DNA of 64,000 nucleotides, from the NCBI GenBank assembly GCA_027364845.1, contig DAHXOO010000009.1, positions 1 to 64,000 of the forward strand, given 5' to 3'. Both the position numbers and the translations under genes were made by a program. The notes under the pieces are model-generated. The model saw nothing but the letters and a program-made list of their open reading frames with translations, had not been told where the DNA came from and did not search any database. The DNA is from Pseudomonadota bacterium. Lineage in GTDB: Bacteria; Pseudomonadota; Gammaproteobacteria; Acidiferrobacterales; UBA6901. Shown here one piece after another: positions 17,965 to 27,520 of the stretch (positions within the stretch are counted from its first letter, which is position 1; every line of letters starts with the position of its first letter).

Positions 17965-19289
17965 TGTCCACCCGCAGGCGTGACTCTGTGCATATCGGCA
18001 TTATGAAAACGCCAGGAGACAATCAGCGCGATCACCGCCAGCACTACAAAGGCAAAAAACCCGCCGGCATATCCGCGCGTACCTAAGGCGTCGACCACCG
18101 CGCCGAGAAAGGGTGGCAGGATGAAGCCACCGGTGGCGCCAATCCCTCCAACAAACCCCGATGCGCCACCGGTGGCTTCGGGCACGTATTTCGGCACCAT
18201 GTTGAACACTGCTGCGTTGCCGATGCCCATGCCGAGCGCGATCAACAGTTCACCTGCGAGGCTCATGGAAAAGCTCAGACCCAGAGTGAGCAGCAGCGCC
18301 CCTGCCAGCACAACGGAATACGCAAGCACCGCGGTGCGCTCCCCGCCGAGCTGCTCTGATAGCGCGCCACCGTAAACGCGCATGACGGCCGCGAGCAGCG
18401 AAAAGCCTGCTCCACCCAGGATGCCGGCCCGCACCACACTTACGTGATAGGAATTCACCCAGAAAATGGGAAACCACGCGGTCAACGCAAGGAATCCGCC
18501 GAATGAGATGAAATAGAGTGCCATGAGTCCCCAGGTGCAGGGATTCTCGGCCGCGACAATCACCGTGTGCCACACCGATCCCTTCGGAAAAAGCTCCTCC
18601 CCATGCTGGGTCGCAGCCGTATGGCTTTTTTCCGGATCGATCCCTTCGGCGCGCAGCTGAAAGTAGTACGCGTCGCGTGCGAACAAGGCATAGATGGCGG
18701 CCCCGAAAAGCAGAAACAGCAGCCACGCCAAGTACGATCCGGCGAGCCCCCACTGGTCGATGGCGAGAGGCAGCAGCAACGTAAACAGTCCTGGCGCCAG
18801 ATTTCCGATTCCGCCGTAGACACCGAGGATCACTCCCTGACGACCCTGGGGATACCAGTAGGAGACCTGCCGGATCCCGACCGAAAACGAAGCGACGCCG
18901 CAACCACTCAACAGGCCGAAAAAAAAGATGACGGGATACAGCTGAGAATTGATGGTCCTGGCCGAGACCAGGATGAAAACCAGTCCCCACATTCCGACCA
19001 GCGAAAAACCGAACAGTGTCAGCATCGGCAGGCGGCCCCCTGCCCGGTCGGCCCAGGCGCCGAAAGGAATGCGAAACAGTGAACCTGTAATCTGCGGGGC
19101 TGCGACCAGAAACCCGAGCGCGATCCCGGTGAGGTGCATGTGATCCTGAAACAGCCTGGCAGCCGGCCCAAACAGGGCCACAGCCGCAAACCCCACAAAA
19201 AATCCCCAGGTCGCGAGAGCAAACCCTTTCGCGGGCGTTCCTGACAGGTGGTAACGATGCACCTCGGGCCTTCTTACTCCCGACTGCAT
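17958..19289 (-). CDS. narK: NarK/NasA-type nitrate/nitrite MFS transporter
   Basis: A 443-residue twelve-helix major facilitator protein. It has the MFS motif GAWADRAGGRLPML after helix 2, and NarK-type glycine-rich stretches GVYGGIGNLAPGLFTLL and ATGGASGFVGGIGATGGF that line the nitrate path. It probably moves nitrate or nitrite across the inner membrane. The start MQSGVRRPEVH is preceded by GAGGG at a good distance, so the ATG seven codons upstream is less likely. No nitrate or nitrite reductase gene lies in the window, so use in respiration or assimilation cannot be told. Confidence 0.85.
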   Translation of the reverse strand: MQSGVRRPEVHRYHLSGTPAKGFALATWGFFVGFAAVALFGPAARLFQDHMHLTGIALGFLVAAPQITGSLFRIPFGAWADRAGGRLPMLTLFGFSLVGMWGLVFILVSARTINSQLYPVIFFFGLLSGCGVASFSVGIRQVSYWYPQGRQGVILGVYGGIGNLAPGLFTLLLPLAIDQWGLAGSYLAWLLFLLFGAAIYALFARDAYYFQLRAEGIDPEKSHTAATQHGEELFPKGSVWHTVIVAAENPCTWGLMALYFISFGGFLALTAWFPIFWVNSYHVSVVRAGILGGAGFSLLAAVMRVYGGALSEQLGGERTAVLAYSVVLAGALLLTLGLSFSMSLAGELLIALGMGIGNAAVFNMVPKYVPEATGGASGFVGGIGATGGFILPPFLGAVVDALGTRGYAGGFFAFVVLAVIALIVSWRFHNADMHRVTPAGGQC

Positions 19290-19310
19290 AAGGCACCCTC
19301 TACTCTGCAA

Positions 19311-20592
19311 CCGCAGTGCGGTTCAACCCTCCGAGCCCGTACTTGCATACCGGCTTCCTCGCTGCGCACAGCGTTCGGCATGCTGATGAGCCCCAAATAG
19401 CTCCAACGCGTTCGTGACCGGGAACAAATCAACACTGCCTGCACGCCTGGATCACGCTACCCTGCCATCATCCGGCACCCTCGACTCAATCGGTCGTCGG
19501 CGCACGGCAGCACCGCTTCTGATCGCAGCGGACATGCACAGGGTACTAATGACATTAAATACCCGCTATTACTTACAGTAAAATCAATTTGTTACATATA
19601 TATTATTAAAAATAACATTAACTTAGTATCAGACCGATCAGTCAGGATAATGACATGCCTCAGTGTCACTGTCCCAAAATTGTCTCAAGGTTGTGCCCTG
19701 GGATCCATGACCAGCGTCGTGAAAGACTCCCGGCATTCAGCTCAGGAAGGCTGTCGGACGTTGCGTGCACATGCGCGGCCATGGGATGAGTCGTGCGCTA
19801 CCTCCGCCCCGGACAATATGAAAGTGACCTGGGTGCGGAGAATTCGCTCACGCATGCCATACGGACACCGTCGTGTGGTACTGGGCCTGTGCAGCACCTT
19901 TTGGGCTGAAGCAGCCATCATGGATTCAATCTTATAGCGATGATACCGTGACAACGCTGTTGGCATAAAATCCTGGCTCCGGGGTTCATTCCAGTGACGG
20001 GCACTCCACAGCGAGTCTCGCCGCAGCAGGATCCTGTGTAGCTTTGCGGATGGAAACGGCAAACGTTTGTGCATTTTTTTGCTGCCTGGAGCAAGACATG
20101 GACTTTCCGGAAGCCTTCGATGTCGACCTTCGGTCCGGAGAATTTCTGCCACTGCTGCACGCGCGCGCACTCAGGGTGCTGAAATCCGGACGGGCCCTGT
20201 TCTTTCCCCAGACATGCCGTGCCAGGAATCGTCTGATCGTGGCGCGCAGCTGGCCACCGGTCTCGAAACGCAAGGACGATTGCGTGCTGCATGTCGACGC
20301 CTTTCCGTCTTTGCCCATCGATAGGCGCGGAATCCTGTGTAGGTTCGGCTGCGCCAATGCGTACAGTGCCCTGCGCGTGCGGCGTCCCAGTGAGCCGTTT
20401 GCCGATCATGCTGTCCGATTCGTTCCCGAGATCGCCCATACCTGGCCCGGCGAGGCTTCGCTGCTTCAGCATCAAGGCATCGCCCGAAAACGCAGAAACG
20501 AATACGACCGCACCGTCTTGATGTCGCTACGGATACTCAAACCCCTGATCGCACAGCGGTCCGCTTTGGTACCCCTCGAATAGAGCGCTGGC
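19311..20592. other. 1.3-kb stretch without a convincing gene; AT-rich patch upstream of narK
   Basis: Overlapping ORFs on both strands (for example 20044-20583 plus, 19918-20475 minus) match no family I recognise and lack hydrophobic or catalytic patterns. Around 19545-19640 base composition drops sharply to AT-rich, with a TTACT-TAC-AGTAA inverted repeat at 19569-19581, so this is probably the narK control region. The plus ORF ending at 20583 stops nine bases before the ABC permease start, which could be chance. The rest may be decayed sequence. Confidence 0.5.
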
Positions 20593-22329
20593 GTGGAACA
20601 ACACGCAGAGGTTCTGAGGGGTGCCCGCTGGCACCTGCGCCAAGCGAGCTGGCAGGATCTGGCAGCCACAGTCCTAGTACTGGGTGTGCTGATTCTCGCG
20701 GGGTCGGGAGTGCGCCAGATGGTCGCGCCCTTGGAAGTTGCGCATCAGATCCGGATCAGCCTGTCGCCCACCGCGCTGCCGCTTTACACTCTGCGCACGA
20801 CGATTCGGATGCTGGCGGCGATTGCAGCCTCGCTGGCGTTCACCTTCATCTACGCCACGCTTGCCGCCAAGAGCCGCCGCGCTGAAATGGTCCTGATCCC
20901 GCTGCTCGACGTGCTGCAGTCCGTGCCGGTCCTCGGATATCTTTCCTTCACAGTGCTTTTCTTCGTCTCGGCGTTTCCGGGCAACCAGCTGGGCCCGGAG
21001 CTTGCTGCCATCTTCGCCATCTTTACCAGCCAGGCCTGGAACATGGCATTCAGCTTCTACCAGTCGCTGCGCACCGTTCCACGCGATCTCGATGAAGCGA
21101 GCCGCAGTCTGCGCTTCTCCGCATGGCAGCGGTTCTGGCGCCTCGAGGTACCGTTCGCCATGCCAGGCCTCGTGTGGAACACCATGATGTCGATGTCGGC
21201 CGGATGGTTCTTTGTCGTCGCCTCCGAGGCGATCACAGTCGATGGCCTGCGCATCAGGCTACCTGGCATCGGTTCCTACGTCGCTGAGGCAATCAGAGAG
21301 CACGATCTGGCGGCAGTTGCCTGGGCAATCGTGGCGATGAGCGCCGCCATTCTTGTTTACGACCAGCTGTTCTTCCGTCCGCTGGTGGCCTGGTCGGAAC
21401 GGTTCCAGTCGGCTCCGACTGCTGTCCCGCTGAAGCCGCGGTCCTGGGTCCTCGATCTGTTTCAGCGTTCCCGCCTGCTGCGGCAGCTCATCGGGCCCGT
21501 CGCGGCGGGCATGGAAACTGCCGCACGCTCCCGACTGTCACTCCCGGCCGGCGTGCGCACACTCGGACGCGGTATGTCCTACAGCCGGATCGCCGACGCG
21601 ATGTGGTACGGCCTGCTGCTTGGTCTCCTCGTCTATGGTCTGACGGAACTTGCCCATTTCACCCGCGTCCAGCTGTCGTGGGATGATGTCGTTATTGCCT
21701 TCCGCAACGGCGCGCTCACTCTGCTTCGCGTCGTTGTCCTCGTGGCGGTGGCAACCGTGGTCTGGGTGCCGATCGGGATTGCCGTAGGTCTTCGACCGAA
21801 ACTGGCAGAAAGGGTACAACCGGCCGCGCAGTTTCTGGCCGCCTTTCCCGCCAACCTTCTTTTCCCGTTGGTGGTGTTTTTCATCGTCCGGTTTAAACTC
21901 GCCCCGGCAGTTTGGCTGAGTCCGCTTATGATCCTTGGGGCACAATGGTACATCCTGTTCAACGTGATTGCCGGCGCAAGCGCGTTTCCGGGCGATCTAC
22001 GCGAGGCTGCCTCCAGTCTGCGCATCCGCGGCTGGCATTGGTGGCGCGACATAATGCTGCCCGGGATCTTCCCCTATTATGTAACGGGCGCAATCACGGC
22101 TTGTGGCGGGGCGTGGAATGCGAGCATCGTCTCGGAGGTGGTCCGCTGGGGACCGACGAAACTCACGGCCGGCGGCCTCGGCGCTTATATCGCGCGCATG
22201 ACCGAGGTCGGCGACTTTCCGCGTGCCGCACTGGGAATCGCGGTCATGTCGACCCTGGTCATCGCCATGAACCGCCTGCTCTGGCGTCCTCTGTACGCCT
22301 TTTCAGAACGGCGCACCCGGCTGGATTGA
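20593..22329 (+). CDS. ABC transporter permease, two fused BPD domains (NitT/TauT-like)
   Basis: A 578-residue permease made of two tandem BPD_transp_1 domains, each with about five or six membrane helices. The EAA loops that dock with the ATPase are visible in both halves: DEASRSLRFSAWQRFWRLEV near residue 165 and EAASSLRIRGWHWWRDIMLP near 475. It forms an importer with the next gene, which starts eight bases after its stop. The start is GTG with no ATG alternative nearby. No substrate-binding protein is encoded next to it, so the cargo is unknown; relatives are annotated as nitrate/sulfonate/taurine transporters. Confidence 0.85.
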   Translation: MEQHAEVLRGARWHLRQASWQDLAATVLVLGVLILAGSGVRQMVAPLEVAHQIRISLSPTALPLYTLRTTIRMLAAIAASLAFTFIYATLAAKSRRAEMVLIPLLDVLQSVPVLGYLSFTVLFFVSAFPGNQLGPELAAIFAIFTSQAWNMAFSFYQSLRTVPRDLDEASRSLRFSAWQRFWRLEVPFAMPGLVWNTMMSMSAGWFFVVASEAITVDGLRIRLPGIGSYVAEAIREHDLAAVAWAIVAMSAAILVYDQLFFRPLVAWSERFQSAPTAVPLKPRSWVLDLFQRSRLLRQLIGPVAAGMETAARSRLSLPAGVRTLGRGMSYSRIADAMWYGLLLGLLVYGLTELAHFTRVQLSWDDVVIAFRNGALTLLRVVVLVAVATVVWVPIGIAVGLRPKLAERVQPAAQFLAAFPANLLFPLVVFFIVRFKLAPAVWLSPLMILGAQWYILFNVIAGASAFPGDLREAASSLRIRGWHWWRDIMLPGIFPYYVTGAITACGGAWNASIVSEVVRWGPTKLTAGGLGAYIARMTEVGDFPRAALGIAVMSTLVIAMNRLLWRPLYAFSERRTRLD

Positions 22330-22337
22330 GCGCACTC

Positions 22338-23630
22338 ATGAACCTGCAATCCAGTCCCCCTCTCATTGAACTGCGCAAGGTCTGCATGGACTTCGCCAAA
22401 CCTTCGGGCGAGCCGCTGCCGGTCCTGGCAGATATTGATCTAGCCTTGCACACCCGCGAGATCCTCGGTCTCCTGGGACGCTCTGGGGCCGGAAAGTCGA
22501 CTCTGCTGCGCATCGCTGCTGGACTGATACGGCCTACCTCCGGGCAGGTCTACCACCAGGCAGCGCCGCTTACAGGCCCCGCTGAAGGCATCGCGGTTGT
22601 ATTTCAAACGTTCGCGCTTTTCCCGTGGCTAACGGTCATCGAGAATGTCGAAGCAGGACTCGACGCGTTTGCCCTCCCCCGCCGCGAAGCGCGCGAGCGT
22701 GCCCAGTCTGCTATCGACCTCATCGGTCTCGACGGGTTCCAGGGAGCCTATCCGCGCGAGCTCTCGGGCGGAATGCGCCAACGTGTCGGCTTCGCCCGCG
22801 CGATCGTCACCGGTTCATCGGTGCTGCTCATGGACGAGCCATTTTCGGCACTCGACGTGCTGACAGCGGAGACATTGCGCACCGACTTCATCGATCTGTG
22901 GCTTGAGCGTGAGATCCCGACCACATCAGTGCTGCTCGTTACCCATAACATCGAAGAGGCTATCCTGATGTGCGACCGGATCGTGATTCTGTCCTCCAAT
23001 CCCGGGCGCGTGGCGGCCGAGATTCCGGTGGCCCTCCCGCATCCGCGCAACCGGATGGATGACGCATTCCGCGCCGTCGTCGATGATATATATGAGATCC
23101 TCACTTCCCGGGCAGTCGCCTCGCTCGCGGTGCCGGGCCAGTTGCACGGTGGGCTTGCACGGCCTTTGCCGCGCGCGTCCGTCAACCAGATGAGCGGCCT
23201 GGTTGAAACTCTGGCGGGCGCACCGTACGGCGGCCGTGCCGCCCTGGGCCAAATCGCCCGCGTGCTCAGGCTGGAGGTGGATGATCTGTTCCCCATCGCC
23301 GAAGCACTGCACATACTGGGGTTCGCCGAGCTCAGCGATGGCGCCTTTCGTCTCACCGCCGCCGGCCGCATGTTCGCCCACGGCGGAATCGAGGAGCGCA
23401 AGCGGCTGTTCAAGGAGCATCTGCTGGAGTTCGTGCCGCTAGCCGCGCATATCCGACGGGTCCTCGATGAGCGCGGGCGTCACCGCGCGCCGCGCGTGCG
23501 TTTCGAGTCCGAACTGGAAGATCATCTCACCCGCCGCGACGTGGAGAAAACCCTGCGGGTCGTCACCGGCTGGGGACGCTATGCCGAACTGTTCGGGTAC
23601 GATGACCAGGCGCAGCTGTTCCACATCTGA
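22338..23630 (+). CDS. ABC transporter ATP-binding protein with C-terminal AAA-associated domain
   Basis: A 430-residue ATPase. Walker A is GRSGAGKST, the signature is LSGGMRQRV, Walker B is VLLMDEPFSALD and the switch His is in VTHNIEEA, all in the first 240 residues. Residues about 290-430 form the AAA-associated domain found only on a branch of NitT-type ATPases (SGLVETLAGAPYGGRAALGQ and following), likely regulatory with winged-helix character. The start MNLQSSPPLIELRKV is eight bases after the permease stop; the longer ORF from 21912 reads through the permease in another frame and is rejected. Confidence 0.88.
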   Translation: MNLQSSPPLIELRKVCMDFAKPSGEPLPVLADIDLALHTREILGLLGRSGAGKSTLLRIAAGLIRPTSGQVYHQAAPLTGPAEGIAVVFQTFALFPWLTVIENVEAGLDAFALPRREARERAQSAIDLIGLDGFQGAYPRELSGGMRQRVGFARAIVTGSSVLLMDEPFSALDVLTAETLRTDFIDLWLEREIPTTSVLLVTHNIEEAILMCDRIVILSSNPGRVAAEIPVALPHPRNRMDDAFRAVVDDIYEILTSRAVASLAVPGQLHGGLARPLPRASVNQMSGLVETLAGAPYGGRAALGQIARVLRLEVDDLFPIAEALHILGFAELSDGAFRLTAAGRMFAHGGIEERKRLFKEHLLEFVPLAAHIRRVLDERGRHRAPRVRFESELEDHLTRRDVEKTLRVVTGWGRYAELFGYDDQAQLFHI

Positions 23631-23700
23631 ATCGGGCGCCCTTGAGACACGGCGTTGTTTCCGGGTCCTCGGTCATCGCAAGACCTGCCGCAAGGTTGAG

Positions 23701-25107
23701 TTACCATAAAAAGAACTGCACTGCCCAGGCGGCCAGCGGCAAGGCAACGGCCAGCAGTGTCGCTGCGGCAGCGGCGGCACGATGCCTGGGGGCAAGCCGT
23801 ACAGCCAGCACTACGCTCCACAGGGCCACTGCCACCAGCAACGCGGTACGCGCCGCGTCGGCCCACGGCAGGCGCACGCCCTCGCCCGCAAGTTGCGAGC
23901 TGGTCAGAAAGCTCAGCCCGACGAAAAGACTGGCGCCGGCATAGGGAATGAGAACCTGGACAAACCGCTGCCAGGCAATCCCCGTGAGCGTTTCGATCAG
24001 CCGCATCCAGCCGACGATCCAGCTGCCGACGATGAGCGCCTCGGTGCCAATGTAGGCAAGAAGCATCGCGCCATCGAGCCAGCTGAACACATCGTCCGCC
24101 TGCGGATAATGGGTGAGGAGCCACCAGTGCCCGGGATCATGGAGTGGCCACATCACATTGTGTCCGATGAGCCATCCCGCCACGACCAACTTGGCGCTCA
24201 CGAACCACGGCGAGGCGCTCCACTGGAAGGCCCCCAGCGCGACTCCGAGCATACCAAAGACCAGCAGCCTTGCCGGCCACTTGGCGGCTTCCCGGATGTG
24301 TGACTGGGAATCCTCAGTGCCCGTCTTAAAGATTTCCACGCCGGGTGGGCGCCAGGCAAGCGCTACTGCGTCACGCTCTCCCGCGCAACGCCCGCACATG
24401 TGACAGGCAGAGGAGCCGTCGAGCCGGCGAATGTTGATCAGCGGCGCACAGTTGACCGAATGTGCCCGGCTCGTGCGATGCCCGACCGGGGCCGCATCCC
24501 ACGCGCTTTGATCGGTACGAAAATGAAGCGGGGAAACCTTTGCGAGGAGCGCAAATACCCCGGATACCGGACACAGGTGCCGGCACCACACGCGTTTGCC
24601 ACGCCCATACAACAGTCCGACCACCATGGCGGCGGCGGTCGAGCCTCCCAGAATCAGAAGTGCCGGTTTCGGGTAATCGTAGACACTCGTCATCTGGCCA
24701 AAAACTGTCGTGCCGAGAAAGGCGACAAAGGGCCAGCCGCCCCATTTCATCCAGCGCGGGATACCGCGTCCGGCACCGTAGCGCGAAACCCACTCACTGA
24801 GCGCGCCCTCGGGGCAGAACACGCCGCACCATACCCGTCCCAGAACCATGATCGAAAGAATGACGAACGGCCACCAGATACCCCAGAAGATGAACCGCGC
24901 AAGACGCGTGAGACTGCCCCAAAGGTGAGCGTCTGCGGCCGGAAGCGGCAGAAAAGCCGGCACCGCCACCAGAACTACATAGAAAAGCACCACCGTCCAC
25001 TGCACCGCCTGGATCGCTACGCGGTGACACCTCATCGCCAGACCCAGCCGTTCTATCCTTCCGCCGGCCAGACGCGCTGGCACGGCCCGCTCGACGGTAA
25101 CGCTCAT
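23701..25107 (-). CDS. polyferredoxin-like 4Fe-4S membrane protein (NapH/FtrD type)
   Basis: About 468 residues with four or more membrane helices and paired iron-sulfur motifs: GRVWCGVFCPEGALSEW, RVWCRHLCPVSG, and a CHMCGRC site. This is the NapH/NosR/FtrD architecture, thought to pass electrons across the inner membrane. It follows a P19-type periplasmic protein, as FtrD does in the Bordetella and Brucella FtrABCD ferrous iron systems, so a redox role in iron uptake is the best inference. ATG at 25107 was chosen; the ORF is open to a GTG at 25146 and neither has an ideal ribosome-binding site. Confidence 0.78.
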   Translation of the reverse strand: MSVTVERAVPARLAGGRIERLGLAMRCHRVAIQAVQWTVVLFYVVLVAVPAFLPLPAADAHLWGSLTRLARFIFWGIWWPFVILSIMVLGRVWCGVFCPEGALSEWVSRYGAGRGIPRWMKWGGWPFVAFLGTTVFGQMTSVYDYPKPALLILGGSTAAAMVVGLLYGRGKRVWCRHLCPVSGVFALLAKVSPLHFRTDQSAWDAAPVGHRTSRAHSVNCAPLINIRRLDGSSACHMCGRCAGERDAVALAWRPPGVEIFKTGTEDSQSHIREAAKWPARLLVFGMLGVALGAFQWSASPWFVSAKLVVAGWLIGHNVMWPLHDPGHWWLLTHYPQADDVFSWLDGAMLLAYIGTEALIVGSWIVGWMRLIETLTGIAWQRFVQVLIPYAGASLFVGLSFLTSSQLAGEGVRLPWADAARTALLVAVALWSVVLAVRLAPRHRAAAAAATLLAVALPLAAWAVQFFLW

Positions 25108-25154
25108 AGCCTCAGACACCGAGGGACGGCTGCCGCGCGGCACCACGGCACACG

Positions 25155-25712
25155 TCAGTAGCCACCTTTCTTCCCGATGCCCGCATAGACAAATTCAAAC
25201 TCGACGCTGAAAGGTTTGAACCACGGATGCACGCCCGTGAGACGGTCGGTGTGGCGCCCGAAATTGTGGCCGTAGGGGTTGCCCGGCGCATCCGGCGGAT
25301 AGATGGTATAGACCACGCGGTATCTACCGGGGCCATCAAGCTTGATGTTGTCGCCATAATGGGGACCATCATTGGCCACCATCGGCATGAACTCACCCGC
25401 GGCGGTCCATCTGCTGCCGGTCTTGCTCAATCGGTAGCGCACGAGCAGCGCTGGAATCCAGGAACCCCTGGGAAAGCCATTGGGGTCGTTTGCAAGTGCG
25501 TGGATATCGGCTTCCATGTGCACATCGGACTCGCTGGCAGGACGCATCATCGCCGCGGGCTCCATCGTGACCGGCTGCAGGTAGACGGAACCAATCTTCA
25601 TCCCGTCGCGATCCTGGGGGGTGCCCATCGGATACTCCAGGGCCAAGGCGGATTGTGCGCCGGCGATCCATGCCGCCACGGCGAGCGGAACCAAGACATT
25701 GCGGTATTTCAT
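25155..25712 (-). CDS. P19/FetP/FtrA-type periplasmic iron transport protein
   Basis: A 185-residue protein of the Tp34/P19 family (Iron_transport). A signal peptide is clear (MKYRNVLVPLAVAAWIAGAQ, cleavage after ALA). The metal-site residues expected in the family are present: a Met-rich segment EPAAMMRPASESDVHMEADIH and later His residues in DGPHYGDN and YGHNFGRHTD. P19 proteins bind copper and help ferrous or ferric iron import. GGAG lies eight bases before the ATG; the upstream 70 codons of the ORF are rejected. It is followed by the 4Fe-4S protein but no Ftr1 permease or cupredoxin gene is present. Confidence 0.88.
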   Translation of the reverse strand: MKYRNVLVPLAVAAWIAGAQSALALEYPMGTPQDRDGMKIGSVYLQPVTMEPAAMMRPASESDVHMEADIHALANDPNGFPRGSWIPALLVRYRLSKTGSRWTAAGEFMPMVANDGPHYGDNIKLDGPGRYRVVYTIYPPDAPGNPYGHNFGRHTDRLTGVHPWFKPFSVEFEFVYAGIGKKGGY

Positions 25713-26177
25713 CGGAAGTTCTCCTTCAATTGGATTCGAGCGGACAGGCCGAGCACGGGAACCCGGCAGCTGGCGTGTTCGCGCGCTGCTTCGGATCAGG
25801 ACCCTGGCGCGGCCCCTACACCGTTCCGACCGCAACTGACCCGCGCACTGTGCGCCAACGCCTGCTTCCGCCGCAGCGGACGCATTACGGGACGGCACGG
25901 GCTGTCGCAGATCATCGTGCATTTGCTAATAGTAACACGAATCATTCCTATTCGCGATATAATAATTTGACCCCCTTCGCAGACGCAGCGGCAGAATGGT
26001 TTCGGGACAGCAAGGCGATTGATCCCGACTGAGGACCAACGATCGGGCGACGGCATACCAAAACCACGGATGCCTGGGTTGCACTGTGCTTGAGGGATCA
26101 GAGTTCCCCGGTGGGTTCAGAGGCTGCGATCAGCCTCCGGAGCGGCCTCGGCCGTACGGTACAGCCAAGAATGAATG
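25713..26177. promoter_or_regulatory. control region of the P19 gene; weak Fur-box-like site
   Basis: No gene is seen. Around 25932-25955 there is an AATAG...CTATT inverted repeat around GAATCATTCC, which shares ATCATT with the Fur consensus but matches it in only about 10 of 19 positions. A TATAAT on the plus strand at 25959 has no gene in front of it. The Fur link is a guess from the iron gene downstream. Confidence 0.25.
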
Positions 26178-26651
26178 CTACAGCCGCTCGCGTTGGATAT
26201 GCTCGAGCAGACCGATCGCCGCCTCTTCGACCATGTCCAGGACACGGTCGAAGCCGCTTTCCCCACCGAAGTAAGGATCAGGCACTTCGCGCTCCGGACG
26301 TGCCGGCGCGAACTCCAAGAACAGTCGGATCTTTTGTTCCTGTCCCGGGGGGCTCAACGCCCGCAGATACTTCAAATTCTCGCGATCCATCGCGAGGATG
26401 AAGTCAAAGGACTCGATATCGCACCGCGTCGCCTGGCGGCCACGCAGTTCCGACAGATCGATGCCGCGACGCACTGCCGCTGCCTGGGCACGTGCGTCGG
26501 GCGCCTCGCCGATATGATACGCATGGGTACCGGCGGAATCGACCTCGATGATCTCCTCCAGCCCGTGCGCGCGCACGACCGCGCGAAAAACGCCTTCTGC
26601 CGTCGGCGAACGGCAGATATTCCCAAGACACACAAACAGCACCTTTACCAT
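26178..26651 (-). CDS. low-molecular-weight protein tyrosine phosphatase
   Basis: A 157-residue LMW-PTP. The P-loop CLGNICRSPTAEG near the N-terminus gives the C-x5-R nucleophile site, and the general-acid Asp is in VPDPYFGG. In bacteria these enzymes often act on tyrosine kinases of polysaccharide export, but no such kinase is in the window. It lies 97 bases downstream of kdsB in the same direction, a placement also seen in Xanthomonas-like genomes, so cotranscription with the lipid A/Kdo genes is likely. The start MVKVLFVCLGN is chosen over the ORF start 14 codons earlier. Confidence 0.93.
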   Translation of the reverse strand: MVKVLFVCLGNICRSPTAEGVFRAVVRAHGLEEIIEVDSAGTHAYHIGEAPDARAQAAAVRRGIDLSELRGRQATRCDIESFDFILAMDRENLKYLRALSPPGQEQKIRLFLEFAPARPEREVPDPYFGGESGFDRVLDMVEEAAIGLLEHIQRERL

Positions 26652-26748
26652 CGCTCTGCACCTGCATGTAGGATAACTTGCGGCGGGCCGCATCGAATCT
26701 GCCGCGCCATACGCTGCAGCTCAGCGTGCCCTGCATACCGGCTAGCGC

Positions 26749-27498
26749 TCATCCACCCTTCTCGAAAACCGCCCGTACTCTTTCCAGATCCTCCGCGGTA
26801 TCGACTCCGCCCGGTGGCCCCTCCGGTACCTCGCATACGGCGATACGCTCCCCGTTCCACAGCACGCGCAGCTGCTCGAGCGATTCGATGCGTTCCGGCG
26901 GACATGGCGGCCAGGCGGCATAGCGGCCGACAAACTCGGCCCGATAGGCGTAGATTCCGATGTGCCGCAGCGCGTCCGCGGGAAACTCGCCGACGCGCCC
27001 CGTCTGGTCACGCGGCCACGGGATCGGGGCACGGCTGAAATAGAGCGCAAACCCATTGCGGTCTGTAACCAGTTTGACGACATTCGGATCCTGGAAACTG
27101 CGGCGGTCATGGATCGCATGAGCGGCCGTCGCCATCGCCGCGAGTGGATGGGCGAGCAGCGTATCGGCCACCCGCCGGATCAGTGCCGGCGGCATGAGCG
27201 GCTCGTCGCCCTGCAGGTTGATCACGACCTCGTCAGCATCGAGCGCAAGGGTCGATACGGCTTCCGCAATACGGTCGGTTCCGGAGCGGTGATCGGCCGC
27301 GGTCATGCAGACTTCGCCTCCGAAGCCGCGTACTACGGCGCTGATGCGCGCATCGTCCGTGGCAACGATGACACGCTTGGCGCTGCTGGCACGGGCGCTG
27401 GCATAAACGCGCTCGATCATCGGTTTTCCGGCAAGATCTGCAAGCGGCTTGCCAGGCAGCCGAGTAGAGGCGAATCGGGCGGGGATGATGACGATCAT
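26749..27498 (-). CDS. kdsB: CMP-Kdo synthetase KdsB
   Basis: Activates 3-deoxy-manno-octulosonate with CTP for LPS inner-core synthesis. The 249-residue protein starts IVIIPARFASTRLPGKPLAD, the cytidylyltransferase signature, and contains INLQGDEPLMP and ALYFSRAPIPWPRD, both strongly conserved in KdsB. It is the last of the core LPS genes here, 22 bases after ycaR. Confidence 0.97.
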   Translation of the reverse strand: MIVIIPARFASTRLPGKPLADLAGKPMIERVYASARASSAKRVIVATDDARISAVVRGFGGEVCMTAADHRSGTDRIAEAVSTLALDADEVVINLQGDEPLMPPALIRRVADTLLAHPLAAMATAAHAIHDRRSFQDPNVVKLVTDRNGFALYFSRAPIPWPRDQTGRVGEFPADALRHIGIYAYRAEFVGRYAAWPPCPPERIESLEQLRVLWNGERIAVCEVPEGPPGGVDTAEDLERVRAVFEKGG

Positions 27499-27520
27499 GG
27501 CTCGGCTCGCACGACAGGCG

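Noticed and set aside
18250-19296. 348-codon minus ORF overlapping narK
   Set aside because: Same strand but another frame of narK; the narK frame has a full set of membrane helices and family motifs.
21912-22337. Extended N-terminus of the ABC ATPase
   Set aside because: It reads the permease gene in another frame; the ATG at 22338 begins a standard ATPase.
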